Source: Prochlorococcus sp. AG-363-P08 (GTDB taxonomy: Bacteria; Cyanobacteriota; Cyanobacteriia; PCC-6307; Cyanobiaceae). From it: a DNA stretch of 64,000 nucleotides. A model generated the notes under the pieces. That model searched no databases, was not told the DNA's origin, and saw only the letters and a program-made list of their open reading frames with translations. Within the stretch, counting starts at the first letter, position 1, and each line of letters opens with the position of its first letter. The stretch is from contig QCGE01000001.1 in the NCBI GenBank assembly GCA_003278195.1, forward strand, positions 124,001-188,000, written 5' to 3'. Made by a program: the position numbers and the translations under genes. This document shows positions 46,658-56,952 of this stretch, piece after piece.

Positions 46658-48661
46658 TCATGCAACAGCTGATCGCCTTCTACGAGTACGCCCTACAGGA
46701 ACTTCTGGATTTTGAGTCGCTTTCTCTACAACGGCTTGGGCAGAATCCTTTGCAGCAGATTGTGTTTTAGCAGCATCTGCTTTAGCAATCTTTACTGGTG
46801 CTGATACTGACCCACCAGGACGTCCATTTCTTGAAGCAACAGCACCTCTAGAAATATTCCGAGGATCAGAAGAACCATTCTCATCTCTTGGCTTATAAGC
46901 AGGAGTACCGCCAGGAGCTGGCTGTACAAGGCAGAGTATTAAAGGTTCTATTTGAACTTCTCGACGTATACGACGAGCCAATCCCACTTCAACCTCTCGC
47001 TGAACACCCATCCAATCAACCTCAGGAGAACCACTTCCGAGCTGACGAGCTAGTTGCTTCCAACGATTCTCTAATACCCAAGCAATCTCTCTTTCTGTCC
47101 ACATTGACATTTGTCTCGCGTCAACTGTCGTAACAACTCCACGAAGATTCACTCGTGGTGGCGCAACCATTACTCCATCAGTACTTATTGCAGAAAGGAT
47201 TGTAATAACTCCATCTTCTGCCAACTGCTGACGTTCTTTCAAAACTCGAGCATCAACAATTCCATTTCTAGATGCATCTAATAATTCAATACCAGCCTTT
47301 ACGGGATCCCCCTTTGAAATGGAATCTGAAGTCAATTCAACTACATCTCCATTATCAAGAATAAGTATGTTTTCTCCTGGAACACCCATCGACTGAGCAC
47401 TATTGCTATGACAAATCAACATGCGATGTTCGCCATGCACAGGAACAAAAAACTTTGGTTTAGTTAAAGCAAGCATTAATTTCTGATCTTCCTGAAAACC
47501 ATGACCAGACACATGAATTCCCTCTGATTTTCCATAAACCACTTTTGCGCCTAGCATCATCAACCTATCAATTGTATTAACTACAGAAATAGTATTTCCT
47601 GGAATTGGGCTTGCCGAAAAAATAATCGTATCAGTAGTTTTAACCTGAACATGCTGATGATCACCTCGAGATATTCTGCTTAAAGCCGCTAATGGTTCGC
47701 CCTGACTACCAGTCATTAATAAAAGTGTTTCTCTGTCAGGCAAATCTCTTATTTGTTTAATCGGAACAAATAAGTCATCTGGAGCACGCATATAACCAAG
47801 CTCTCTAGCCTTAGCAATCACATTAATCATCGATCTTCCTAATAAACCTACTTTCCTTCCGTTTTTGATGGCGAGTTCTAGTATCATCGAAACGCGGTGG
47901 ATTGAGCTGGCAAAAGTTGTCACAATGACGCGTCCATCTGCTTGAGATATATGTTTGTCTAATGAAGAAAAGACAGACCTCTCAGGAGGACAAAAGCCAG
48001 GAACTTCTGCATTAGTTGAATCACTAAATAAACATAAGACACCCTGTTCCCCATAATGAGAAAGACGTGCTAAATCAAAATGTTCTCCATCAACAGGAGT
48101 ATGATCAAACTTGAAATCTCCCGTGAAAATAATATTACCTACAGGTGTAGTAATTCCCAAAGAAAAGCTATCTGCCATTGAATGCGTATTACGTATAAAT
48201 TCTACAGAGAAATATTGCCCTACTTTAACTACATCTCTAGGGCCAACAGTCTTAATAGTAGTCCTATCAGTAACACCAGCTTCTTCCATCTTTCCTTGAA
48301 GCATAGACATAGCCAACCTTGGGCCATATATCACAGGTATATTGAAATGTTTAAGGTGATGAGGTATACCACCTATATGATCTTCATGTCCATGAGTGAC
48401 AATCATTCCTCGAATACGGTTTTGATTTTCTCTTAAATAACTTGTATCTGGCATCACAACATTTACACCATGCATTCCATCCGATGGAAATGCAAGACCT
48501 GCATCTACAAGCATCAAATCATCGCCATATTCAAAAACACATGTGTTTTTGCCTATTTCGTGTAGACCACCAAGAGGAATGACACGCAGACGAGGTTCTT
48601 TTCCCTTAGAGGTAGATGATTTGTTTAAACGTGAAGCAGTTTGATGAAGAGAGCTGGTCAT
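46658..48661 (-). CDS. rnj: Ribonuclease J
   Basis: A metallo-beta-lactamase/beta-CASP nuclease with 5'-exo- and endonuclease activity, central to RNA turnover in cyanobacteria. The zinc site is intact: MIVTHGHEDHIGGIPHHL (about residues 88-105), then NTHSMADSF, TGDFKFDHTP and FVPVHGEHRML. The beta-CASP domain lies between. A low-complexity Ala/Lys/Arg C-terminal extension of about 75 residues (KIAKADAAKTQSAAKDSAQ ... RRRRSAVA) is typical of cyanobacterial RNase J. Convergent with tilS, 26 bases apart. Confidence 0.96.
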   Translation of the reverse strand: MTSSLHQTASRLNKSSTSKGKEPRLRVIPLGGLHEIGKNTCVFEYGDDLMLVDAGLAFPSDGMHGVNVVMPDTSYLRENQNRIRGMIVTHGHEDHIGGIPHHLKHFNIPVIYGPRLAMSMLQGKMEEAGVTDRTTIKTVGPRDVVKVGQYFSVEFIRNTHSMADSFSLGITTPVGNIIFTGDFKFDHTPVDGEHFDLARLSHYGEQGVLCLFSDSTNAEVPGFCPPERSVFSSLDKHISQADGRVIVTTFASSIHRVSMILELAIKNGRKVGLLGRSMINVIAKARELGYMRAPDDLFVPIKQIRDLPDRETLLLMTGSQGEPLAALSRISRGDHQHVQVKTTDTIIFSASPIPGNTISVVNTIDRLMMLGAKVVYGKSEGIHVSGHGFQEDQKLMLALTKPKFFVPVHGEHRMLICHSNSAQSMGVPGENILILDNGDVVELTSDSISKGDPVKAGIELLDASRNGIVDARVLKERQQLAEDGVITILSAISTDGVMVAPPRVNLRGVVTTVDARQMSMWTEREIAWVLENRWKQLARQLGSGSPEVDWMGVQREVEVGLARRIRREVQIEPLILCLVQPAPGGTPAYKPRDENGSSDPRNISRGAVASRNGRPGGSVSAPVKIAKADAAKTQSAAKDSAQAVVEKATQNPEVPVGRTRRRRSAVA

Positions 48662-48744
48662 AGTGAAAAAAAGTATAAAGAACTAACGGTGGTGATTAAT
48701 TAAATCGCGCAAAGCGCAAAACCATCGAGTTTTTCGCCCATGCA

Positions 48745-49653
48745 TCAGGTTTGATGTAGCGAGGCAAGAATCTGGGAAAGGGTTTGTTTCATTGAATTAT
48801 TCAAAGGAATCAAAGGACTACGAGGAGGACCTACAGGCCAACCGGTGAGTTCAAGAGCTGCTTTAACTGGAATTGGGTTTGTTGTAGCAAATAAAGCTTT
48901 AAAAAGAGGCTGTAACTGCTCGTGATATGCAAGAGCAAGTGCTCCTTGACCACTGAGATAAGCCTCAATCATCGCCTTTAACCGTGTACCCACAATATGA
49001 CTAGCCACACTAACCACCCCTACAGCCCCCACAGAAAGCATTGGTAGAAGCAAAGCATCATCTCCGCTATAAACCGCTAGCTTCGGGCCACATTGGAGTC
49101 TCAATTGCGAAACTTCGTCAGTAGAACCGCTGGCAGCTTTGAAGCTGACCACATTTGAACATTCCATTAGGTTTGCAACTGTACTTGGTGCTAAAGAACA
49201 ACCAGTTCTGCCTGGGATGTTGTAAAGCATCAAAGGCAAATTAGGTGTTGCTGCTGCAATTGAGCGGAAATGACACTCAAGACCATCCTGAGGAGGCTTG
49301 TTGTAATAAGGAACCACTACTAAAGCACCATCAGCCCCTGCAGCCTCTGCAGCAACAGTAGCCTCAACTGCTTCAGCGGTGCTGTTGCTTCCTGTACCAG
49401 CTAGGACTTTCACTCCAGATCCAACTGCTTTTCTAACCGCCTCTAATAATTGATGCTGTTCATCCCATGTAAGCGTCGGAGATTCGCCCGTCGTACCACA
49501 AACAACAATTCCGTCAGAGCCTTGATCTACTAAATGCCTAGCCAACCTTCCCGCCAAAGCTAAATCGACGTAACCACTCTCATCAAAAGGAGTCACCATT
49601 GCGGTCAATAAACGACCAAAAGGGGTAGGTGATAACTCTGCTAATGAACTCAT
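48745..49653 (-). CDS. dapA: 4-hydroxy-tetrahydrodipicolinate synthase DapA
   Basis: Condenses aspartate semialdehyde and pyruvate in lysine/diaminopimelate synthesis. The 302-residue aldolase-fold protein shows [13 protein letters not shown] at the start, [24 protein letters not shown], the Tyr in [10 protein letters not shown], and the Schiff-base Lys in VSFKAASG. Its ATG overlaps the asd stop by four bases (ATGA), so it is translated with asd, the enzyme that supplies its substrate. Confidence 0.97.
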   Translation of the reverse strand: MSSLAELSPTPFGRLLTAMVTPFDESGYVDLALAGRLARHLVDQGSDGIVVCGTTGESPTLTWDEQHQLLEAVRKAVGSGVKVLAGTGSNSTAEAVEATVAAEAAGADGALVVVPYYNKPPQDGLECHFRSIAAATPNLPLMLYNIPGRTGCSLAPSTVANLMECSNVVSFKAASGSTDEVSQLRLQCGPKLAVYSGDDALLLPMLSVGAVGVVSVASHIVGTRLKAMIEAYLSGQGALALAYHEQLQPLFKALFATTNPIPVKAALELTGWPVGPPRSPLIPLNNSMKQTLSQILASLHQT

Positions 49654-50681
49654 TTGGACCCAATCATAAGTTCAGCAATCTGAATCGCATTTAAGGCAGC
49701 ACCTTTGCGGATTTGATCACCACAAAGCCACAACTCTAAGGCATTTGGATTGCTTATATCTTGGCGAATTCGACCAACTGCAACTAAATCTTTTCCTGCA
49801 ACATCATTAGGCATAGGAAAACGATTATTTTCAAAATCTTCTATTAAATGGATCCCAAATGATTGGGACAAAATAGATCTCGCTTCATGCAGTGGAAAAG
49901 GTTCGACAAACTCGATATTTACAGACTCTGAATGTGCACGAAGGACAGGAACTCTTACACACGTTGCAGTCAAACCCAAATCAGGAAGATTCATTATTTT
50001 CTTTGTTTCTTTGACCATTTTCATTTCTTCTTCGCAATAATTATTTTCTTGAATAGGTGAGTTGTGAAGAAAAAGATTAAAAGCAAGTGAATATGGCAAA
50101 ACATTGCTCTTTGGCGTCTTCCCTTGTAAAACCTGCATAGTCAATTCTTCAAGCTCCCTCATCGCCCTAGCACCTGCACCACTGGCTGATTGATAAGTAC
50201 TCACAATTACCCTTCGGATCGGTAAGCGATTGGCTAAAGGAGCTAAAGCCATTACTAAAAGAATCGTTGTGCAATTAGGGTTCGCTATAACACCCTTATG
50301 CCCTGTAACTGCATCACCATTAACCTCGGGCACAACCAGAGGAACATCTGGGTCCATCCTGAATGCACTGGAATTATCAATCAGTAATGCCCCAGAACTA
50401 TTGATCACCTCACGCCACCTACGTGAAACAGAACCACCAGCAGAAGCCAGAACCAAATCAATATCTTGAAAAGAATTCTGATTTACTTCCTGAACTATCA
50501 ACTCAGAACCATTCCAAGATTGAGTCTGCCCTGCCGTTCTCGGAGATGCTAATAATCGAAGCTCATCTACGGGAAACGAACGCTCCTCCAATAATTGCAG
50601 CAACTCTTGACCAACTGCACCTGTTGAACCAAGTACAGCAACCTTTAAGGGACGATCTGAAGGAAAAGTTGAAGTTATCAA
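49650..50681 (-). CDS. asd: Aspartate-semialdehyde dehydrogenase
   Basis: Makes aspartate semialdehyde for lysine, threonine and methionine. NADP-loop [24 protein letters not shown], catalytic Cys in [17 protein letters not shown], and the C-terminal [36 protein letters not shown] are diagnostic. The frame is open to an ATG at 50810, but the extra 43 residues (MGRSFTGIVVWH...) do not resemble homologues and would lie across the promoter shared with divergent tig. I prefer TTG at 50681 ([16 protein letters not shown]), giving 343 residues. Confidence 0.92.
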   Translation of the reverse strand: MITSTFPSDRPLKVAVLGSTGAVGQELLQLLEERSFPVDELRLLASPRTAGQTQSWNGSELIVQEVNQNSFQDIDLVLASAGGSVSRRWREVINSSGALLIDNSSAFRMDPDVPLVVPEVNGDAVTGHKGVIANPNCTTILLVMALAPLANRLPIRRVIVSTYQSASGAGARAMRELEELTMQVLQGKTPKSNVLPYSLAFNLFLHNSPIQENNYCEEEMKMVKETKKIMNLPDLGLTATCVRVPVLRAHSESVNIEFVEPFPLHEARSILSQSFGIHLIEDFENNRFPMPNDVAGKDLVAVGRIRQDISNPNALELWLCGDQIRKGAALNAIQIAELMIGSK

Positions 50682-50850
50682 ACGATGGGCCAGGTATAGA
50701 CAGATAATGGGTTGGTCGAATCGCTGAAGAATTTCCTTAAATGGCCTAAAGCCTTTAGGGTTTGATCCAGCAAAATGCCAAACCACAATACCTGTAAAGG
50801 ATCGGCCCATACTTCCTTAAGGTGTTGCCCATCCGGAACAAAGTTCAAAA

Positions 50851-52272
50851 ATGAGTACCAGCGAACTAAAAATCAAAACTGAAGGCCGCCCTAAAAGCCG
50901 CCTCTCAATCGAAGTAGAGATACCAGCCAGTCGCTGTAAAGCCAGTTACGAGGAGGCTGTATCTCGATTAAGCCGTTCAGTGAAATTGCCTGGATTTCGT
51001 AAAGGCAAAGTCCCAAAAGCAGTGCTTCTTCAACAAATAGGAGTAGTTCGAATACGTGCAACTGCTATTGAAAAGCTTTTAGACAACACTTGGAGAGAAG
51101 CTCTTAAACAAAAATCGATCGACCCACTGTGTGAGCCAGAAATTAAAAATGGATTTGAAGGAATTCTGGAAAGTTTCAACCCTAATGAGGATTTAACTGT
51201 CACTTATGAAACCGATGTTGAACCAACACCAACACTCAAAACATCAAAAGGCCTTACAGCTGAAGCAGAAGAAATAATCTTCGACCCAAAAAAAATCGAT
51301 GAACTCATAGAGCAATCTAGAAAGCAACTAGCCACAGTTGTTCCCCTAGAGGAAAGCAGACCTGCAAAAATAGGTGATATAGCAGTAGTCAGTTTCAAAG
51401 GTTCCTATACAGATGATGGAAGCGAAATCGAAGGAGGAAGTGCAGAATCTATGGATATTGATCTTGAAAAAGGTCGAATGATCCCGGGCTTTATTGAAGG
51501 GATAGTGGGAATGTCATTAAACGAAGAAAAGAATATTGAATGCGAATTTCCAGAAGACTATGCAGAAGAAAAGGCTAGAGGGCGTAAAGCTAATTTCTCA
51601 ATAACACTAAAAGATCTTAAAAATAGAGAGCTTCCAAAACTTGATGATGCATTCGCAAAACAAGCTAGTGATAAAAAAACATTAAAAGAGCTTAAAGATG
51701 ATCTTGAGCTTCGCCTCAAGAAAGATGCAAGCGAACGGAATAAAAGTAATCGTCAAGATGCCTTACTTAATGCTCTTGTGAAAGAGCTGGAAATAGATTT
51801 GCCTGAAACATTAATTCAACAAGAAATAAGAAAGCTAATAGAACAAACAGCTAGTGAATTTGCTCAACAGGGGATGGACGTAAAGTCTATGTTTACTGAA
51901 GATCTTGTTAAATCACTTATTGAATCATCCCGTGATGAGGCAGAAAATAATCTTCGTAAAAGTTTTGCACTAAAAGTACTTGCTCAACAGGAGAAAATTG
52001 AAGCTTCCGAAAAAGAAGTAGAAGCAAAATTTAATGATCTCAAAAAAGAGATTTCAAAAGAAAAAGGTATAGACTATGAAAGATTAAAAGAAGCAGTAAA
52101 AGAAGATTTACTCAGAGATAAGCTTCTTGATTGGCTCGAAGAAAATAATACAATTACAGAAAAAGACGCAAAATCTACTGTTAAAACTAAAAAAAAGGAT
52201 TCATCAACAACCGAATCAAAGAAAAATAAGGATAAAAACAAAAAATCCGCCACAACCTCACCCAACAGCTGA
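50851..52272 (+). CDS. tig: Trigger factor
   Basis: The ribosome-bound chaperone that first meets nascent chains. The 473-residue protein has the ribosome-binding domain with the signature region [16 protein letters not shown], a PPIase (FKBP) domain ([40 protein letters not shown]) and the helical chaperone arms. A Lys/Ser-rich tail ([21 protein letters not shown]) ends it. It is the first gene of the plus-strand tig-clpP-clpX-LRAT-dnaX run, only 16 bases from clpP. Confidence 0.96.
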   Translation: MSTSELKIKTEGRPKSRLSIEVEIPASRCKASYEEAVSRLSRSVKLPGFRKGKVPKAVLLQQIGVVRIRATAIEKLLDNTWREALKQKSIDPLCEPEIKNGFEGILESFNPNEDLTVTYETDVEPTPTLKTSKGLTAEAEEIIFDPKKIDELIEQSRKQLATVVPLEESRPAKIGDIAVVSFKGSYTDDGSEIEGGSAESMDIDLEKGRMIPGFIEGIVGMSLNEEKNIECEFPEDYAEEKARGRKANFSITLKDLKNRELPKLDDAFAKQASDKKTLKELKDDLELRLKKDASERNKSNRQDALLNALVKELEIDLPETLIQQEIRKLIEQTASEFAQQGMDVKSMFTEDLVKSLIESSRDEAENNLRKSFALKVLAQQEKIEASEKEVEAKFNDLKKEISKEKGIDYERLKEAVKEDLLRDKLLDWLEENNTITEKDAKSTVKTKKKDSSTTESKKNKDKNKKSATTSPNS

Positions 52273-52288
52273 GTCATTGAAATAGATT

Positions 52289-52972
52289 GTGTCAATAAAC
52301 AACCAAAGCTTGCGCGTGATAAACGCCACCATTCAATACCCAATCCAAAATCGCTGGACTGGTGATAAGCCAACATCGTCTCCTGGGGTTCTTCCTACGG
52401 TTATCGAGCAATCAGGTAGAGGAGAACGCGCTTTCGATATTTACTCACGATTGTTGAGAGAAAGAATTGTCTTTCTTGGTACTGAAGTTAATGATCAAGT
52501 AGCTGATGCACTAGTTGCTCAAATGCTTTTTCTTGAAGCAGAAGATCCAGAAAAAGATATTCAAATCTATATCAACTCTCCTGGAGGGTCAGTTACTGCT
52601 GGGCTCGCTATCTACGACACGATGCAACAAGTCGCACCCAACGTAGTAACCATTTGTTATGGCCTAGCTGCAAGCATGGGTGCTTTCCTTTTATCTGGCG
52701 GAAGCAAGGGGAAGCGTCTGGCTCTACCAAATGCTCGAATAATGATCCACCAACCTCTTGGCGGAGCACAAGGCCAAGCTGTTGATATAGAAATTCAAGC
52801 TAAAGAAATTCTTTTTTTAAAAGATACCCTAAATGGCCTGCTCGCAAGCCATACAGGGCAACCTATCAACAAAATTGCTGAAGACACTGAGCGTGACCAC
52901 TTCCTTTCCCCGAAAGAAGCGGTTGAATATGGCCTGATCGATCAAGTGGTTGACGGTCTTGACCCCAGGTAA
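52289..52972 (+). CDS. clpP: ATP-dependent Clp protease proteolytic subunit ClpP
   Basis: Serine protease core subunit. The catalytic Ser lies in [14 protein letters not shown], His in [25 protein letters not shown], and Asp in [18 protein letters not shown]. The start is GTG at 52289; it adds about 35 residues before the usual mature region ([19 protein letters not shown]), likely a propeptide. No in-frame ATG occurs closer to that point. Position next to clpX identifies it as the partner of ClpX, the ClpP2 type of cyanobacteria by context. Confidence 0.95.
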   Translation: MSINNQSLRVINATIQYPIQNRWTGDKPTSSPGVLPTVIEQSGRGERAFDIYSRLLRERIVFLGTEVNDQVADALVAQMLFLEAEDPEKDIQIYINSPGGSVTAGLAIYDTMQQVAPNVVTICYGLAASMGAFLLSGGSKGKRLALPNARIMIHQPLGGAQGQAVDIEIQAKEILFLKDTLNGLLASHTGQPINKIAEDTERDHFLSPKEAVEYGLIDQVVDGLDPR

Positions 52973-53081
52973 ATCGTTACGGAAAGCTGACTAATTGCTT
53001 TTTAAGGGCGATCCTGTGAGTTCAGGCAAAAACCCCTTGTCTGAGATCCTGTAAACCTCACCCTGAAGTAATAAATTCACG

Positions 53082-54434
53082 ATGGCTAAGTTCGACGCCC
53101 ATCTGAAGTGTTCTTTTTGCGGAAAGTCCCAAGAACAGGTTCGCAAACTTATCGCAGGGCCAGGAGTTTATATATGTGATGAATGCATTGATCTCTGCAA
53201 TGAAATTTTGGATGAAGAGCTAATAGACAGCCAAGGAAATATTCGTAGAAACAATGAACAAAATAATAAAGCTGCAAATGCTCCTCGTAATAGTGGAAAG
53301 CCTGCTCCCACACTGGCCTCCATACCAAAACCCCTAGAAATCAAGAACTTCCTTGACGAACAAGTAGTTGGTCAAGAAGATGCGAAAAAGGTTCTTTCTG
53401 TAGCCGTATATAACCATTACAAACGGCTTGCTTGGCAAGGAGACGGAAAAGGTGAAACAGACAAAACAGCAACTAAATTGCATAAATCAAATATTCTTCT
53501 AATAGGCCCAACAGGCTGCGGTAAAACACTCCTTGCGCAAACACTTGCAGAATTACTTGACGTACCATTTGCTGTCGCCGATGCCACAACCCTCACAGAA
53601 GCTGGTTATGTAGGAGAAGACGTAGAAAATATTCTTCTTCGATTACTCCAAAAAGCAGATATGGATGTTGATCAAGCTCAAAGAGGAATCATCTATATCG
53701 ACGAAATAGACAAAATTGCACGCAAAAGTGAAAACCCTTCGATCACAAGAGATGTCTCAGGAGAAGGTGTTCAGCAAGCCTTACTTAAAATGCTTGAAGG
53801 GACAGTTGCTAATGTTCCCCCTCAGGGTGGTCGAAAGCATCCTTATCACGACGCCATTCAGATCGACACGAGTCAAATCCTCTTCATTTGCGGTGGGGCA
53901 TTCGTGGGCTTAGAAGACTTAGTTCAACGTCGATTAGGAAAAAACTCTATAGGCTTCATGCCCACAGATGGTAGAAGTAGAACTAATCGCGACCTCCATG
54001 CCGCACAAGTCCTCCGTCATCTTGAACCTGACGATCTAGTGCGATACGGATTAATCCCTGAATTCATAGGCCGAATGCCGGTAAATGCAGTACTGGAACC
54101 TCTGGATGCACAAGCCCTTAAATCTATTCTTACTGAGCCACGCGATGCGCTTGTAAAGCAATTTCGCACCTTATTAAGCATGGATAATGTGGAACTGGAA
54201 TTCGAAGCTAAGGCTATAGAAGCTATTGCTCAAGAAGCTCATAGGCGTAAGACAGGAGCAAGAGCATTACGAGGTATCGTTGAAGAAATCATGCTTAATC
54301 TGATGTATGACCTGCCTTCACAAAAAAGTATCAAAAACTTTGTTTTAACTAAAGCAATGGTAGAAGAACATACAGGTGGGAAAGTTGTATCTTTACCAGA
54401 AAATAAAAAACAAAGTCAAAAAGAAACTGCTTGA
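53082..54434 (+). CDS. clpX: Clp protease ATP-binding subunit ClpX
   Basis: AAA+ unfoldase feeding ClpP. The 450-residue protein has the N-terminal zinc finger ([13 protein letters not shown] ... [14 protein letters not shown]), Walker [16 protein letters not shown] (about residues 140-154), Walker [14 protein letters not shown], sensor/pore stretches ([35 protein letters not shown]) and the ClpP-binding IGF loop (NSIGFMP). Full length, ATG start; 109 bases after clpP. The stop codon overlaps the start of the next gene. Confidence 0.98.
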   Translation: MAKFDAHLKCSFCGKSQEQVRKLIAGPGVYICDECIDLCNEILDEELIDSQGNIRRNNEQNNKAANAPRNSGKPAPTLASIPKPLEIKNFLDEQVVGQEDAKKVLSVAVYNHYKRLAWQGDGKGETDKTATKLHKSNILLIGPTGCGKTLLAQTLAELLDVPFAVADATTLTEAGYVGEDVENILLRLLQKADMDVDQAQRGIIYIDEIDKIARKSENPSITRDVSGEGVQQALLKMLEGTVANVPPQGGRKHPYHDAIQIDTSQILFICGGAFVGLEDLVQRRLGKNSIGFMPTDGRSRTNRDLHAAQVLRHLEPDDLVRYGLIPEFIGRMPVNAVLEPLDAQALKSILTEPRDALVKQFRTLLSMDNVELEFEAKAIEAIAQEAHRRKTGARALRGIVEEIMLNLMYDLPSQKSIKNFVLTKAMVEEHTGGKVVSLPENKKQSQKETA

Positions 54435-55117
54435 AATCAATATCCCCAGCTGATCATCTAAGAGTTCCGAGACATCACGGACTATTTCTACATCATGGAA
54501 TTGATCTAGGAGATGGAACAGTTGCTCATTACCTAGAAGGTCGAGAAATTCTCCGAAGTTCAATTGAGGAATTCAGAAAAGGAGAAAATATAACGGTAAT
54601 AACTCACCCTTCACCTTCCAAGTCTTCAGTGACACTAAGGAGAGCAAAAAGTCGTATTGGAGAAAAACGATACAACCTGCTTTTCAATAACTGTGAGCAC
54701 TTTGCTAATTGGTGCAAAACAGGAAAGCATCGTAGTCAACAAATGGAAAATTTCTTGCATCAAAGCAGTCTTGGTGCAATTGCAATAGGTCAAGTTTTAC
54801 CTGCAGCATTTTTTTCTGGACTAAGACTTTTATTAGCAGAGGGTCTAACAAACAAAACCTCATATAAAAAAGCCCAAGAATTCTTGAGGACAATCTCAAT
54901 AATGCGTGTCAATCTTTTAAAAGTCTTTGAGTCAACTCTTGAAAAAGTCGAATGCTATATGCAAGAAAACTACGAAAAGACTAGAAAAGGTAAACATAGT
55001 TCTCGAACCCGTAACCTATTGCTTAGAAGTCAAAATATTGAAGATCAACTAACTGCCTTAGAAGATCTTGAAGAAAAAATCCATGACTTTCTTAAGGCTT
55101 CAAAGGCCCAAGCCTGA
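54431..55117 (+). CDS. LRAT-like (NC-domain, NlpC/P60 superfamily) cysteine hydrolase/acyltransferase
   Basis: A 228-residue protein with an LRAT/NC domain in its first half. The first His is in [19 protein letters not shown] (about residues 18-36), the second His in the same loop, and the catalytic Cys in [11 protein letters not shown] (about residues 87-97). The triad looks complete, so it may be active as a thiol peptidase or acyltransferase. The second half (about residues 125-225) is helical and charged with an early hydrophobic stretch. The TTG start overlaps the clpX stop (TTGA), indicating translational coupling. Substrate unknown. Confidence 0.82.
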   Translation: MKSISPADHLRVPRHHGLFLHHGIDLGDGTVAHYLEGREILRSSIEEFRKGENITVITHPSPSKSSVTLRRAKSRIGEKRYNLLFNNCEHFANWCKTGKHRSQQMENFLHQSSLGAIAIGQVLPAAFFSGLRLLLAEGLTNKTSYKKAQEFLRTISIMRVNLLKVFESTLEKVECYMQENYEKTRKGKHSSRTRNLLLRSQNIEDQLTALEDLEEKIHDFLKASKAQA

Positions 55118-55144
55118 TTATTCTTCTTTACGCACAAATTGCGA

Positions 55145-56941
55145 ATGACTAAAGAATACCAACCACTCCATCACAAATATCGGCCAAAAAGCTTTGATGC
55201 TTTAGTGGGACAAGAAGCTATTGCAACAACATTAAAGCAAGCTTTAAAGACAGAAAAAATTGCACCCGCTTATCTCTTCTCTGGTCCACGTGGCACAGGA
55301 AAAACTTCTAGTGCGAGAATACTTGCTCGCTCTCTTAACTGCCTCAAATCGAATAGCCCAACGACTCAACCTTGTGGCGTATGTGAGCTTTGCAAAGGTA
55401 TTTCATCAGGTACAGCCTTAGACGTAATCGAAATAGATGCTGCATCAAATACTGGTGTTGACAATATTCGCGAACTAATAGAAAGATCCAAATATGCCCC
55501 AGTTCAAGCGCGTTGGAAAGTTTATGTAATTGATGAGTGTCACATGCTCTCAACTGCAGCGTTTAATGCTCTCTTAAAAACACTTGAAGAGCCACCATCA
55601 CAAGTTATTTTTATACTCGCAACAACAGATCCACAACGCGTTATTCCAACCATTTTAAGTCGCTGCCAAAGATTTGATTTTCGACGTATTCCATTAAATG
55701 CTCTTAAAAATCATCTCAAGATGATTGCCTCATCTGAAAATATTGAGATTGAAGATTCTGCAATACATTTGATATCCGAAAGAGCCCAAGGGGGTCTAAG
55801 AGATGCTGAAAGTATGCTCGACCAACTAAGCCTGCTTGAGGGACCTATTAAATCAATTAAAGTATTAGATCTCCTAGGTGCTATTCCTGAAAAAGAGCTA
55901 TCACAAATCGTATATGGACTAATAGAAAATGATCCAATAAAAATTCTCAAAAAGACTAGAGAGTTACTAAATTTGGGAAGGGAGCCACTTGCAATACTTC
56001 AGGGATTAGTAACAGTCTTAAGAGATCTGGTTTTCATATGCTGTGCTCCTGATCGACCAGACATCTCTAACATTCCTGAGGAATTGAAAGAAACTTTAAA
56101 ACCTTTAGCTAAAGCAACAGAATTAGAAAATTTAATAGATTGGCAATCAAAGCTGAAAGGAACTGAATATCAATTAAGGAATAGCCTTCAACCAAGACTA
56201 TGGCTAGAAGTCATCCTAATAGGTTTACTCTCAAAAGATAGGAAGAATTCTTTATCTAAAGTCAAGAATAATGATATTCAACTATCAAAAAATACTTTAT
56301 CAACAAAAGAACCTGAAATTTCAAAAAGCTCTAATCATAGAGAAACAATCACTACAAGTCCTACAGCTGATGTCCAAACTATTAAAAGTGAAGACTATCA
56401 AGGTGAAAACCTAGAAGAACTATGGAATCAAATTCTTGGAAGTCTAGAGCTACCATCAACAAAAATGTTACTTTCACAGCAAGCTAAGCTGATAAAAGTT
56501 AATTCTAAACAGGCAATAATAGTAGTTGCAGAAAACTGGATCGGAATGGTAGAAAGCAGAAAAACTCTTCTGGAAAGAGCAATTGCTAGCGCACTCGGAG
56601 AATCAAGGGAACTGATAATACAAAGTCAAAAGAATAATTCTTTTGAGCAAGAAAATGTAAAAGTTAACACCAACACCAACACCAACACCAACACCAACAC
56701 CAAAAACAATAGAGATTCCGAAAAAATGACTTATGAAAGTCAATCAAGCAAACAAGAATATTCTATAAAAATAACTGAAAAAGATATTTCGTCTAGAAGA
56801 AATGATGTGCTATTAGATAAGAGCGAAAAAAGCACAAATAAAACTAATTATGATGAAATAAAATCAGAAAAAGTAAATGGGTCAGAAGCTCAGAAACTAG
56901 CGGATTTCTTTAATGGAAAGGTATTAGATCCTGAAAACTAA
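55145..56941 (+). CDS. dnaX: DNA polymerase III subunits gamma/tau (DnaX)
   Basis: The clamp-loader ATPase. From ATG 55145 (MTKEYQPLHHKYRPKSFDALVGQ) the protein has 598 residues, with Walker A GPRGTGKTSSARILARSLN, zinc Cys ligands (CGVCELC), Walker B VYVIDECHML, and the SRC motif ILSRCQRFDFRRIP. Residues after about 370 form the tau-like C-terminal part. An upstream in-frame TTG (55139) is a weaker start. A run of (Asn-Thr)6 encoded by a hexamer repeat lies at 56666-56701. I see no clear programmed frameshift signal. Confidence 0.93.
   Translation: MTKEYQPLHHKYRPKSFDALVGQEAIATTLKQALKTEKIAPAYLFSGPRGTGKTSSARILARSLNCLKSNSPTTQPCGVCELCKGISSGTALDVIEIDAASNTGVDNIRELIERSKYAPVQARWKVYVIDECHMLSTAAFNALLKTLEEPPSQVIFILATTDPQRVIPTILSRCQRFDFRRIPLNALKNHLKMIASSENIEIEDSAIHLISERAQGGLRDAESMLDQLSLLEGPIKSIKVLDLLGAIPEKELSQIVYGLIENDPIKILKKTRELLNLGREPLAILQGLVTVLRDLVFICCAPDRPDISNIPEELKETLKPLAKATELENLIDWQSKLKGTEYQLRNSLQPRLWLEVILIGLLSKDRKNSLSKVKNNDIQLSKNTLSTKEPEISKSSNHRETITTSPTADVQTIKSEDYQGENLEELWNQILGSLELPSTKMLLSQQAKLIKVNSKQAIIVVAENWIGMVESRKTLLERAIASALGESRELIIQSQKNNSFEQENVKVNTNTNTNTNTNTKNNRDSEKMTYESQSSKQEYSIKITEKDISSRRNDVLLDKSEKSTNKTNYDEIKSEKVNGSEAQKLADFFNGKVLDPEN
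56666..56701 (+). repeat. Hexanucleotide tandem repeat (AACACC)6 inside dnaX
   Basis: Six exact copies of AACACC encode Asn-Thr six times in the low-complexity linker of DnaX. The unit is a multiple of three, so copy-number change would alter length without breaking the frame. Confidence 0.95.
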
Positions 56942-56952
56942 TTTTTAAATTG

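Noticed and set aside
50682-50810. N-terminal extension of asd to ATG 50810
   Set aside because: The 43 added residues do not match the family and cover the intergenic promoter with tig.
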